This document shows, piece after piece, positions 46,058 to 58,874 of a stretch of 64,000 nt of DNA. Position 1 is the stretch's first letter. The number at the start of each line of letters is the position of its first letter. The notes under the pieces are model-generated. The model ran no database searches, was not told the origin of the DNA, and saw only the letters and a program-made list of their open reading frames with translations. Source of the DNA: Filosporella fistucella (lineage: Eukaryota > Ascomycota > Leotiomycetes > Helotiales); NCBI GenBank assembly GCA_030077755.1, contig JAQJZZ010000002.1:558001-622000 (forward strand). Reading direction: 5' to 3'. A program made the position numbers and the translations under genes.

Positions 46058-46403
46058 TATAATGGTTATTATACGGGCCGGTGCTTATATAATAATTCTA
46101 GGTAAGGGATAGGTGTATTATAAAGACGTTCTATTTATAATATTATTAAGTATAAAGAATACTATTTAAAGTTAAGCACGAAGCTCCTATCTAATGGCAG
46201 AAGTGCTAGTCTTATATAAAACCTCTATTCTTAATAGATCCTCCCAGGAGCCCAGGGCTCCAAGGCTCCTAGCACCTTGGATCCTAAGGGTCCAATAGGA
46301 TCCAACTAGTCACGTGACCTAGGGTCTACTTCCTGATGGGTGTCCCCCGTCAGCTAAGCCTATGGTCCACTAGTCTCGTGACTTGTTACTCGTGACCATA
46401 ATA
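46058..46403 (-). mobile_element. Solo LTR of gypsy-2 type inside gypsy-1, with CCGGT target duplication
   Basis: 346 bp flanked by CCGGT at 46053-46057 and 46404-46408. The sister gypsy-1 copy shows the empty site near 53.07 kb as a single pentamer (RIP-altered to CTAAT in this orientation). The LTR retains GC-rich stretches (CCTCCCAGGAGCCCAGGGC, CACGTGACC), so it is younger or less mutated than its host. Confidence 0.8.
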
Positions 46404-46700
46404 CCGGTATTATATTTATAATTATAATTTGCATTTTTTTAATTAATATCTCATTTATAAAAATAAGCTTAAGGGTAATTATTCTTTTAAATTCCTTTTA
46501 ATTTCCGGAAAGGTTTTACTTTAATAATTTTATCCTTTTAATTAATTATATAATAGTCTTATTAAGCTTTTATTTTAGCCCTTATAATTTTTTATAAGCT
46601 TTAATATTATGCTTTTTATTATTTTATATAATATTTAAACTTTAATATTTAAAGTTATTTTAAGCTATTAAAAGGCCTTAATAATCTTAATATTTATTAT

Positions 46701-46891
46701 TATGAGACGTATAAATGGGAGGCAATTCAACGAGTAGAATAAGTTATATTCCAGTATGAGACTAAACTCTGGCCTTTTGAAATGCCAGAGTTGGACTATT
46801 TAAGGGGTGCCTGAAGGGTTCCTATAAACTGCTAAACATAACCGAATAATCGAGGTCATATGAAATTACAATTCCAATTATACACCTAACA
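46701..46891 (-). mobile_element. Solo LTR of gypsy-1 type inside gypsy-1, with ATTAT target duplication
   Basis: 191 bp reading TATGAGACG...CCTAACA, with ATTAT at 46696-46700 and 46892-46896. The plus-strand gypsy-1 copy has the uninterrupted site near 52.77 kb with a single ATTAT. This is the least mutated copy of the LTR in the window and the best reference for the family. Confidence 0.8.
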
Positions 46892-47770
46892 ATTATTAAA
46901 AATAGACTAGTGCTTTATAAGTAGGTAACCTATCTTAAACCTTTAAATTATAATATTTATATATTCCTTATAAGAATTATATAAACTCGGCTAATTATTA
47001 AAGACTAGTTTAAAGGCATTAAAGAAGGCCTAGTATTCCTTAAGGTTCTTGCTTTTATAAAAAGGTAAAAAGGTTGCCTTCTTTTTTATTTTAAAGGAAA
47101 GGTTTACTTCTCGCTCTTAATCCGTTTATAGCTATATGCAATTACTTATAAGAAGCTTAAAACTATTATTCTTAATATATAGATTATAGATATATATAGG
47201 CAATTGCATTATAAGGCCATAATTAGCGCCTATTTCTATAATAGGATAATATATATAAGTAATAAATAAAGTATTATTAAGGCTTATTCAATTACTTATA
47301 AGGTTATCCTTAGGGTTTATAAACTTAATATATAATTAATCTTAAGATATAAATCCTTTATTAAGGATAATAGCTTTATATATTTATTTATCACGGTTAA
47401 TATTCTCTTTAAGGCGTTTAATAGCCTATTTTAATTTATTAATTATAATCTTTTAAGCATATAATACATTAAGTTAAGCTATATTCCTTTTATAATATTC
47501 TTGAAAAATGGATATAAGAATAAGGATAAGAATATAAGAGGGCTCTTAAGAAGCCCTTAAAAGGGCATTAATTATTTTTACGTCTTTTTACTCCTACTTG
47601 GGCTAATAGCCTTTATTTATTATATTAATAACCTAGGACTTAGTCTTATTAATATATTTGCTAAGAGTTTTATTTTCTTTAATAATAGTCCTAAGGACCT
47701 TTATAATAACTATCTTAAACGATTTGCCATTATGGTTTTTAATAATCTAAAAAAAGGCTTATTAGCGAAT

Positions 47771-48050
47771 TATAATAATTGTTATATAAGCCAATGCTTA
47801 TATAATAATTCTAGATAAGGGATAAGTATATTATAAGGACGTTCCGGTTATAATATTATTAAGTATAAAAGATATTAATTAAAGTTAAGCATAAAGCTCT
47901 TATTTAATAATAAAAGTGCTAGTCTTATATAAAACCTTTGCTCTTAATTGGATCCTAGGGATCTTAGGATCCCTAATATTAAATCCTAAGATCTTAAAAA
48001 TCCTAGGATTTATTATATAATACTAATTATAAGATCCCTTCTTTCTTAGG
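47771..48050 (-). mobile_element. Degraded LTR of gypsy-2 type, probable 3' LTR of the minus copy
   Basis: Starts TATAATAATTGTTATATAAGC like the reverse complement of the solo LTR at 39053-39394, and shares its order of landmarks for about 200 bp before diverging. It adjoins the 3' end of the minus-strand gypsy-2 remnant, as expected for its 3' LTR, and abuts the gag end of gypsy-1. Confidence 0.5.
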
Positions 48051-48099
48051 CCTATTAGGTCCCTGGGTCCTTTATTCTTAAGGCCTATATTAGCCTTAA

Positions 48100-51000
48100 G
48101 CATATTATAATATTTAAGGCTTTCTTATAATATAATTATAATATTATCCCCTTTTTAGGTTAACGTAATCCTTATACTTAAATATATTAAAGGAAATATT
48201 AATATCCCTTTATAGCCTTTTTTTCTTTTTATTATACCTTTTAATATAAATAAGAAAATCTATAAATGCATTTATCTTGCCTAGAGAATTAAATCCTTAG
48301 GCTCTAAAATTATACCTTATTTTCTTTATAAAAAAATTAAAAAAACGTATATTATTTCCTTAAACCTATTAAGGTATTTAAAATACGCTTATCTTAAAAG
48401 GAAATATAATATTAAAATGCTAGTGATTAATAATTAAGATATTTTAAAACGGGTAAAAGATAAATTAAATACTAAGGAATAATAAGCTCGCGAGGAGGCT
48501 ACTTAATTAATATAGGCTATGGCTGCGGCCGCTAGTCATTTAAATTGCCTTATGCATTAATGTAAGTTTTTAAAGAAATAGGGAGCCAAAATGCTCCGCC
48601 AAGATTTAAAGAATATAAAGGAGCTAAAAGAGGCAAAAGCGTAAGAGGTAATAGAAAGGAAGGAGCTTACTTTTTTTAATTAACTTCTTATTTTACCTTT
48701 AGCCAGCAATAACTTCTTTATCCCTATTAATATTAAGGCGCTATTAGACTTCTTTAATAAGACGTTTTAGGCAGATTTAGGTTTGCCTAATGGAATTTAT
48801 TAAGGAATTCCGGGTAATAAAGGTTTAACCTAAGCTCTTATATATTTTTTAAGGATAAGTAGCCTTTTTACTTAATTAAGTATTTGGTTATTTTATTAAT
48901 TATTTTATAATTTAATATTTTCTTTACTTTATATTTTATAAGTAAATTAATTAATTTAATCTCGGTATTAAGAATAGGTAATGCCTTAGGTAATATTAGT
49001 TTAAGGAAGAAAATATAAAATACCGGATATATCTTTATGGTTTTTAATAATTAAAGTTAATAATTTATTAGTCCCTTAACCTTAATAATTTTAAATAGTC
49101 CCAATTTCCTATAATCTAATTTATTGCTTAATCGCTTTATTTAAATGCTATAATAAATTAAGTAAACTTTATCTTCTTTTTTAAGCATAAGTTTTATATT
49201 ATATCCTTAATTATAATATAATGCTAATCTTTTCATGAAGAATCATATATCTTTTATAAATTCCTAATATAGCGATTTTAATTAATTTACCTAAATAATA
49301 GCTTTTTTGGCTATAACCGTAATTAGCTTAAGTGTCTTATAAGCTATTGGATTATAATTATAATTAATATAAAATAGTGAGACCTAAATCATTTTCATAT
49401 TTATATTATTATATGCGAATTGCATGGTAAAAAGCATTTTTACCTAATTATTTTATTAATAATTCACGTAATATTATAGGTATATTTCCATTATTTGATT
49501 TAGGCGTTTTATTTAGCTATTTATTTATAGGTGGAATAATATTAATAATTTATGCTTTATTTTAAGTAATATAATAAGTATTATTTAAAATTTTAAAGTA
49601 AAGAGCTTATCTTGGTCCAAAATAATTTCTTTTAATATCCTATGATTAGCGATAATAATTCTTATAAATATATATGCTAAGTCCTTAGCTATACTTGCTT
49701 TTAAATATAATATTATATATGTATATTTAATAAGCCTATTTATAATAATAAGAATAGAATTATATACCTTATTTATAATTAATTCCTTTAAAGGAGGAAG
49801 TTTAATTATAAAGTTTTAAGTAATAGATTTTCATGGTTATAAAGGTATTTCTAATAACTTTAGCATATCTTTTAAAGCCTATTAGGATAATTTATTTTAA
49901 ATATAAGTATTATATATAATAATGATTTCTTTAACCATTTTCCTTATTCCTAGAAAGTAATAATCCGTAAATATCCTTTTTATTATTTTAAAGGTCCCCT
50001 AATGCCTATAAGCTAATAAGCTATAATATTTAGCAATAAATTCCTTCTTAAGTGCTAATAGCACGAATATTCAATTATTATATAATAGGATCCCGTCCTT
50101 AAGTATAAATTATCCTTATATAATTATAATATCCTATTTATCCTTATTCCTTTAATATTTATTTTATAGGCGCTTGTCTTAAGGGCTTATACTTAATTTG
50201 GCGAGTATTACTAATTTCATTTTATTATATATTAAGGATTTTCCTTCCTTTTTAAGTATTATATAAAAAATATATATTTTATTTTTAAGGTATTCTAGTT
50301 TTTGGCTAAGGGCATTAGCCCTAGCATTTTTTATTCCTTTTATATAAGAGATGCGTAAATTAATAATAGCTAGAGTTTTTGCCTATTATATTTATCACTT
50401 ATTTAATTCCTTTATTATAATAAAATAAACCAAGTTTTTATAATTTATTAATACTTGAATTAGGTTAAGTATACCCTTTAAATATATCCTCTATTCCTTA
50501 TAAGCATTTATAATTGCTAAGAATTCTTTATTATAGATTTTATAATTTAATTTTGCTATTAATAATTTGCGGGAATAATAAGTAATTAATTATTATTTTC
50601 CTTGCTTATTAGGCTAATTAAGTATAGCTTTAATAATATAATTAAAAGAATCCGTTTTAACCCTAATTAATAATTGGGAATTATAAGTAATTAGGACCGA
50701 GGCTTTTATAAATGCTTTCTTAAGTTTCTTAAAGCTTTAATTAGCCTTATTATTTTATTTAAAGGCCAAGTCTTTTCTTATTAATTTGGTTAATAATGCT
50801 ATAATATCTAAATACCCTCTAATAAATCTCTTATAATAATTGGCGAGTCCTAAAAAGGATTATATATCTTTTATATAAGATAGCTCCTTTTAATTAAGGA
50901 TTATTTATACCTTTTTAGGATTTATTCTAAGTTTATAAATACTTATAATAAATTTGAAAAAGGTTATTTCCATTTTATAAAAGAAATACTTTTCTAATTT

Positions 51001-51635
51001 AAGCCTAAAGTTAATTATTTTAAGTATTATTAATATGGCTTAAATATCCTTAACGTATTAGCAAGAATCCTTTAAATATATTAATATATTATTTAAATAT
51101 ATAATATAATATATATTTAATAAGTATGAGAGGATATTATTTATAATCCTTTATATAATAGCGGGTGCATTAATTAATTTAAAGGGCATAACCTAATATT
51201 TATATAATTCTTATATTATCCGGAATGCTATTTTTTATTTATTCCTTTCCTTAATCCTAATAAGGTTAAAAGCTTCTCTTAGATTTAATTGGGTAAATAT
51301 TCTTATTCCTTATAAATGATTTCTTAAATTATTTGCTAATGGTAATGAAAAATGGTCCTTAATTATTATTTTATTTAATTTCTTATAATTTATATATAAT
51401 CTCGATTCTCTTCCTTTCTTAAATATAAATAATATCAGGCTTGCTATTAATGACTTAAATGATTATATAAACCCTTTTTTTAAATTTTTATTAATATATT
51501 TCCTAAGTGTTTTTTAATCTTTTATTAAAAGTTTATAAATGATTTTAAATAATAGCGTCTTTCCTTTTATAATCTTAATCGCGTAATCCTATAGCTTATG
51601 TGCTAATAATGCTTTTAAATCCTTTTTATCCATAA
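48100..51635 (-). mobile_element. Ty3/gypsy element gypsy-2, truncated minus-strand copy
   Basis: The reverse complement carries reverse transcriptase, RNase H and integrase remnants that match the plus copy at 61.2-63.6 kb. Examples are the SFLGFINYYKRFI-type tether region around 50.9 kb and the FFYKMEVTFLRF-type block near 51.0 kb. The 5' part (gag, protease and start of RT) is absent: sequence matching about 61.26 kb of the plus copy runs directly into a gypsy-1 LTR at 51636. Confidence 0.65.
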
Positions 51636-51826
51636 TATTAGGTATATAATTGAAATTATAATTTTATATAACCTTAATTATTTAATTATATTTGGCAATT
51701 TATAAGAACCCCTTAAGCACCCCTTAAATAATTTAATTCTAATATTTTAAAAGGTTAAAGTTTAGTCTTATATTAAAATATAACTTATTTTATTCATTAA
51801 ATTGCCTCTTATTTATATGTTTTACA
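51636..51826 (+). mobile_element. LTR of gypsy-1 type, probable 5' LTR of the plus copy
   Basis: 191 bp, the same length as the solo LTR at 46701-46891 and its reverse complement, with TATTAGG...TTTTACA ends. It lies just before the gag region of the plus-strand gypsy-1 copy. It interrupts the pol region of the minus-strand gypsy-2 remnant, so gypsy-1 appears to have inserted into gypsy-2. Confidence 0.6.
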
Positions 51827-51949
51827 TTTTAAATTCTTTACCTTTAAGGACAGGAATATAATTTATTAATTTTTTAATTATTAATATTATATTTGCTAAT
51901 AACCCTATTATTACCGGTATTATTACGCGCGCTATTAATATTATAATTT

Positions 51950-54900
51950 ACTAATAAGCTTCTTCTTAAATTATTAAGAATTATAATAGTGAATTATTTA
52001 AAACGGTTATTATAAAGGTCCTTAAAACCACTATTAAGGAAGATGAAACTCTTAACAAATATATTAATAAGACTAAGTCTTAGGTTATTAATATAATAAA
52101 TAGAGGCCATTAGCCCGAATAGGAGCAAGAAGACATGGAAATAACTAATGCCCTTTTAAGGGCTTCTTAGGAGCCCTCCCATATTCTTATCCCTATTCTT
52201 ATATCTATTCTCTAAGAATATTATAAGAAGGATATAGCTTGACTTAACGCGTTATATGCTTAAAAGATTATGATTAATAAATTAAAGCAGGCTATTAAAC
52301 GCCTTAAAGAGAGTGCCAATCGTGATAGGCAAGTATATAAAGCTATTATCCTTAATAAAGGATTTATATCTTAAGGTAATTAAGTAAGCCCTAATAATAC
52401 TTTATTTATTACTTGTGCACACCATCTTATTATAGAAATAAGCGCCAATTATAGTCTTATAATGCAATTGCCTATGCATATCCATAATTTATATATTAAG
52501 AATAGTGGTTTTAAGCCTTTTATAAGTGATTACATATGGCCGTAAATAGATTAAGAGCGAGAAGTAAACCTTTCCTTTAAAATAAAGAAAAAGGCAACTT
52601 TCTTACCTTTTTATAAAGGCAAGAACCCTAAGGAATATTAAGCCTTTTTTAATACCTTTAAGCTAATCTTTAATAATTAGCCGAATTTATATAACTCTTA
52701 TAAGGAACGTATAAATATTATAGTTTAAAGGTTTAAAATAGGTTGCTTACCTATAAAGCACTAATTTATTCTTAATAATAAATATTAAGATTATTAAGGC
52801 CTTTTAATAGCTTAAGATAACTTTAAATGCTAGAGTTTAAATATTATATAAAGTAATAAAGAGCATAATGCTAAAGCCTATAAAAAATTATAAGAGCTAA
52901 AATAAAGGCCTAATAAGACTATTATATAATTAATTAAAAGAATAAAATTATTAAAATAAAACCTTTTTAAAAGTTAAGAGGAGTTTAAAAAAATAATTAT
53001 CTTTAAGCTTATCCTTATAAATAAAATATTAATTAAAAAAATGTAAATTATAATTATAAATATAATATTAGATATTATCCTTAATTAATAAATAGCCGCT
53101 TAAAAGGCTAAGATTTTAATAAAAAGAATAAATAGTATTATAAGCCAAAATAAGCGCAAGTATAAGGATAATAATAAGTCTAAAAAAAGACGTAATTATA
53201 AGGGTAAAAAGCTTAAGAGGAACTTTTTAAGAGCTTCTTAATAGCCTTAATAAGATTGTGACCATTAAAAAAGAAATGCTTCTTTTGCCTTATTAAGTAA
53301 TTTTATAAGCATATCTTATAGCAATTAAAAGCTTCTCTTTAAGGTAACCTATTATTTATATAAATAAAAGGGCTACCTTATAAGTAGCCCTATTTACCTA
53401 AATAAAGCTAAATGGATAAAAGCTAACTTAGAGAAAGCAAAATTATAAGAGGCTAAATAGAACTTTTAAGCTATTAAAAGGCTAGCTATTATTAAAAAAG
53501 AAAATTCCTTAAGGAATTCGGGAAAAGCTCCTGCTAAGTCTTAAGCATTAAAGGGCCTAATAGCGAATTATATAAGCGTTTAATAATTATTACTAAATTA
53601 TTATAAATTATAATAAGGGCTAAAGATATCTTAAAGGCACTCATTAATATAGGTATAAATAATTCCTTTATTAATATTTATAAAGCTTAAAGGTTAAAAA
53701 TAGTGCTTTTGACTTATTATAATATTTAATTTAATATAGTGGATAAAGGTAATTTTTAAGTAATTAAAGCCTATAATATAATTATTAAGGCAAGGGACTC
53801 TTAAGAAATTATTAAGGAGTTTAAAATAAAGCTTTATAGGTTTAAAAAGAATAAATATAAGCTAATTCTAAGATATAACTAGTTTTGCTTAAAAGGTATA
53901 AGGTTATATAATTAGGCTAGCTCTTATTAGGCCTATATTAAGGACTAGAATAATATTAAAATTTTATTTATAAAGGAATTTAATACCATTTTAGCTATTA
54001 ATAATACCTTAAAGCTATAAGCTTTATTTATTATAAAGGTAAATAAATGCGATTATCTTTGGAATTATTAAAGGAAATGCACTTATTTTAAGAAGTATAA
54101 TATTAATGCTAAAATAATACTTATACCTTTTTAAGTATATATTATTAATAAAAAGAAGGAAGTCTAATTGCTAAAATACTTAGCTAAATTTAAAAACGTA
54201 TTTAATTTAGATAGCGCTATTATATTTGAATAAGGTTATAAATATGCTATTAAAACTAATAAGCAAGTCCTTTATAAGCCCTTATATAACCTCTTTAAAC
54301 CTTAATTTATAGCCCTTAAAACGTATCTTAAGAATATATTAAAAAAGGGATAGATTAAGCTATTTAAAAGCCTTATAGGTGCCTTAATCCTATTTATTTT
54401 AAAGAAGGATAAGGGAATTAAATTATATATAGATTATTAAGGTTTTAATAAGGTTATTATTAAGAACCGGCATCCTTTGCCCTTAATAAATAAAACCTTT
54501 AATCGCTTAATTAATATAAAGATATTTATAAAACTAAATTTTAAAAATATATATTATTAAGTAAAAATATAAGAGGAAGACGTTTAAAAGACTGCTTTTA
54601 GGACCCGTTATAATTACTTTAAGTATTAGGCAATGCCCTTTAAGCTAATAAATATATTAATAACTTTTTAGGCTTATATTAATAATGCTATATTAGGAAT
54701 GCTAAATAATTTTATAATTATATATTTAAATAATATTTTAATTTATTTAAAGGATCCCTTATAATATTTTGATTTATTTAAAGGATCCCTTATAATATTT
54801 TAAACACGTTTATAAGGTTTTTTAGAGACTTAGGAAATATGCTTTATTTATAAAACTTAATAAGTATGAATTTAAAATTAAGACTATTAAATTCTTAGGA

Positions 54901-57900
54901 ATTATTATAGCTATAAATAATATTTATTTAAACCTTATAAGGCTTTGGACTATAGCGGATTAGCTTATGCCAAAATCTTATAAGGATATTTAAATTTTTT
55001 TAGGATTTTATAACTTTTATTAGAGGTTTATTTATAAATACTCTAATTTAATTATAGGCCTCACTAATTCCTTAAAGGGAATAAAGAATGGTATAAAAAT
55101 AAAATCTTTTATTTATATTCCTAAAGCTATTATAAGCTTTAATACGCTTAAAGAAGCCTTTTATAAGGCGCTTTTCCTGCTTTATTTTAATTCTTTTAAG
55201 AGGATTAAACTAAAAATAAATGCTTCCGGATTCGCTATAATTAGCATACTCTTATAATAAATAAGGAATAATAATATAAAAGAATATTAAAAGCTAATAG
55301 CATTCTTTTTAAGAAAATTAAATTAAGTTAAGCTAAATTATGCTATATATAATAAAGAAATGCTAGCTATTATTAAAAGTTTTAAGGAATAATAATATTA
55401 CCTTAAAGGTACCATTTATATAATTAAAGTAATTATAAATTATTATAATCTTAAATATTAAATAAATATAAAGTATTTAAAAGAAAGATAAGCCAAATAG
55501 GCAATATATTTATTTATATATAATTTTAAGATTATATATCAAAAAGGTTTCTTAAACCTGGCAAACGTGCTTAGCAGGTATTTTAATTATAAGAAGGAGG
55601 CTAATATAAATAAGACCTTTTTAAATTTATAATTATAATTACTTACCTTTTAAAATAAGTTAGCTAGCGGCTTCGCGGTAATAATTAGGTCTATAAGACT
55701 AATATAGCCAGAAAATAGAGCTATTAAAATAATTAAAAAAAATAAGCTATATTTTATATAAATAGAATAAAGTAAAGGCACCTAAAAACCTTAGGAAAAG
55801 AATAATAAAGCGTCCTTAAAAATAGCTATAATAGGCCCCTTAAAGAATTTATCCATGGATTTATTTAAGCCTATTAATAAAGGCAATTATATATACTTTA
55901 ATATATTATGCTAAGGAATAATAGGTTATAAATTGCTTTTTCCACGTTTATAAATAAATATAATAATTCGCTTAGCCATTATATTAGCACCTCTTTAAAT
56001 ACCTCTTAAAGTACTTATTAAGCTAGCTTAAATTAATAATAAGAAATGCATTATATATAAATTTAGGAGAAAATATAAGAATCCGCTTTAAGATTTTAAG
56101 ACCTAAATAATTAATAATTAGGGTATTATTAAATGGAAAAATAAAATTTATATATTAAATAATTAAGCATTAAGGTAAGAAGTTATAAAACTTTATTATA
56201 ATAACCCTTTAATAAGGTATTATAATATAGAAAAGACTTTAAAGCTATTTTATAAATATTATTATTAGGAATAAATAAAATCTAATATAAGAGAATATAT
56301 TAAAGAGTATATTATATATTAAAGGAGCAAAGTAAAGAGATATGCTCTTTATAAATTACTTTAAATACCCTTATAATTAATATAATTATAATAAGAAATT
56401 ATTATAGATTTTATTATAAGACTTTCACTTATAAAAGGCCTAAATGGGAAAATCCTTAATAGCATCCTTATAATAGTTTATAAGTATTATAAGATAATAA
56501 AATATATCTTATATAATAAGGAGATTATAATTCCTAAAATAGCAAAACTTTTTTAGGAAAGAATATTCTCGGTTTTTAAATGCCCTAAAGGCATTATTTT
56601 AGACCGTAATAGCGTATTTACTTTAAATTTCTGGTTTATATTATGCTTTTACTTATATTATAAGTAAAAGCTATTTATTATATTTTATCCATAAATAAAT
56701 AGGTAAATAAAAAGATAAAATCAGGTGCTTAAATATTACCTAAGATATTATTATAATATAAGAAAATTAAATTAAGTATATTAATTTAGCTTTATTAAAT
56801 TTATTTATAATAACTTTATTTACTCAATTCTTAGCTCTATACCTTTTAGGGTATATTATAAATATAATCCTAAGCTTTTATAAAACCCTAAGGATATAGG
56901 TATTAAGGAGGAGGTATTAATTACGTGAAAAAGAGCAAATTTAATAAAAAAAGAGCAAGAAGCCCTTAAAGGTCTTTAAAAGCATGCTTAAAAAAGCTAT
57001 AAAAAGTACTTTAATAAATTATAGCTAAATAAATATTATTCCCTTTATTAATAGGTAATGCTCTTTATTAAGAATTTAAGAATAAAGTATAATAAATTTT
57101 AGCCTAAATATATAAGTCCTTTTTAGGTAATTAAATTAATAGGAGAATTTATATATTATTTAAAGCTTTTAAGCATTTATATTAAATTATATAATATATT
57201 TTATATATCGCTTTTAGAGCTATATTATAAAAGGAAAGGAAAGGAGCCTAAGCGATATTAAGAGGATAAGCTATTAGAGCTTAAAGATAAAAAAAATAAG
57301 TAAGAATAGGAAATAGAATCCATTTTAAATTATATAAAAGATAATAAAATAAAAAATAAAAAATATCTTATAAAATAAAAGGAATAGCTAAAGGATTATA
57401 ATACCTAGCTCCTAATATACCTAAATTTAAGGAATATAAATAAAATATTAAATGCATATCTTAAAAACTATAGGCTACTTATAAAAGAATAGGATAATAA
57501 AGTTAAGCTACTTAAAGCAAATTAGGAAGGAATTTCCTAGCTATTAGGTAAAAAGAAGAAAAGGAGGGAAAGACCCTAAAAAAGCGGGAAATAAATTAGG
57601 AATAATAGCTAATATAAGTAAAATAAAGCAGGAATAAAGGCATATTTTAGGAATATTATAAATATATTTAATATTTAAGTAAGAAAGCATTTTATTTTAT
57701 TAAGGGCAAATATAAGAATAGCCTAAGGTATTTTAAAATAAAAATAAAGCTATTTAAACGCTATTTAAAAACCACTTAAATCTAAAAAAATATTATAAAA
57801 ATGCCCTTAGGGATATCTTTATTAATATTAGAAAGGGAAAGCTTATTATAAATATTATATTATAAGGCAATTAATAAGAGTATTTTAAGTTAAGGGAAGG

Positions 57901-58525
57901 GTTATACTTAATATTTATAAGCTAAATAAAAACGCTTAATCTCTTAAACTAATTCTTAAAGAATAGCGATCTTTTTAGTATTAAGACTATTAATATTAAG
58001 AACCTTATAAATAAAGGTTAATTATTAAAGCTTAATATAAAATTCCATGTGCTTTTAATATAAATGCAAGTATAATTATAAGATATTAGTAAGCATTAAT
58101 AAATAAGAGGAGGAAATTTATAATAGGAAATTCTTTAAAAGTAAAAATATTCTTAGCATTTATATTATCCTTTTTTAAAATATTAGAGTTATCCTTTATT
58201 CCTTAATTAGCTAATTAGATTATAAGAAAACTCTTATTAATATTAATAAGCTCCTTGCCCTTATTTAAAGCTATAAACTTATTAAATTCTTTGGCGTAAT
58301 CCTTAATATCATAATAAATTTAATATAAATTAATAGGAATTTAAATCTATTAATATTATTATAATAGCTTAAAAGGAGATTCACTTTCTCATAAATATTA
58401 TTTATTTTAATATAATAAATATATATAGACTTTTTTATTTAAGTAATATAAGTATAAGAGGGATTAATTAAAGTATGCTTTAAGCACCTTTAATAATAAA
58501 AAATAATAGGCCAAGTATTAACTTA
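51950..58525 (+). mobile_element. Ty3/gypsy chromovirus gypsy-1, plus-strand copy (RIP-degraded)
   Basis: The frame is readable only with many TAA/TAG. Order: gag-like (about 52.0-53.2 kb), a possible protease (about 53.6-53.8), reverse transcriptase (about 54.3-54.75) with KNRHPLPLI, FKYxAMPF and YLNNILIY, RNase H (about 55.1-55.5) and integrase (about 55.9-57.0). The RT active site YLDD has become YLNN. After integrase comes ISLLELYYKRKGKEP, then a chromodomain (about 57.3-57.5) of the form KYLIKxKExLKDYNT with Trp codons turned to TAG. A 31-bp tandem duplication sits at about 54.74-54.81. A further kilobase to 58.5 kb is shared with the minus copy. No intact 3' LTR was found. Confidence 0.8.
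54740..54802 (+). repeat. 31-bp tandem duplication within reverse transcriptase
   Basis: The segment ATTTATTTAAAGGATCCC... through ATTTT occurs twice in a row just after YLNNILIY. The minus-strand copy (about 44.34-44.39 kb) has a single unit. It shifts the reading frame, so this copy would be broken even without stops. Confidence 0.75.
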
Positions 58526-58609
58526 TTATAGTTATAATCACGATTATAGCCTAAGGCTTGACAGATTAGTTAAGCTGCATAAAAAACCACGGTTAAAAAG
58601 TTATAAAGC

Positions 58610-58874
58610 AAGTGTTACGTGATTAAATTAAGGGAATCAAGTGAATCAAGGGAATTGAGGCTTAATTTAATCAATTCATATTAATTCGGATAATTTATTA
58701 AGAATAAAGGTTTTATATAAGACTAATACCTCTGCTATTAAATAAGAGCTTTATGCTTAACTTTAAATAATATTCTTTATATTTAGTAATATTATAATTA
58801 AAATGTCTTTATAATATACTTATTCCTTACCTAAAAATATTATATAAATATCAGCTTATATAATAACCGTTATA
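58610..58874 (+). mobile_element. Degraded LTR of gypsy-2 type, probable 5' LTR of the plus copy
   Basis: The second half (about 58695-58874) matches the solo LTR at 39053-39394 (AATAAAGGTTTTATATAAGA, ATTAAATAAGAGCTTTATGC, CTTATTCCTTACCTA). The first half is diverged, but TTACGTGATTA near 58617 fits the CACGTG part. It is followed directly by the gypsy-2 internal region. Confidence 0.5.

Larger units (their letters stand above)
40625..47760 (-). mobile_element. Ty3/gypsy chromovirus gypsy-1, minus-strand copy (RIP-degraded)
   Basis: Reverse-complement counterpart of 51950-58525. On the minus strand the order is gag-like (about 47.7-46.9 kb), reverse transcriptase (about 44.8-44.2), RNase H (about 44.0-43.5), integrase (about 43.0-42.1) and chromodomain (about 41.9-41.6). 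A further kilobase of 3' sequence is shared by both copies. Stops occur throughout at Gln and Trp positions. Two solo LTRs interrupt its gag side, at 46058-46403 and 46701-46891. Short segments such as the RT core (44400-44530) are essentially identical to the plus copy, while others differ at many sites. Confidence 0.75.

Noticed and set aside
40625..58525. Perfect palindrome or assembly fold-back
   Set aside because: Sampling shows the arms identical in one RT segment but with many differences at the gag-pol junction. The two solo LTRs and the 31-bp duplication are arm-specific.
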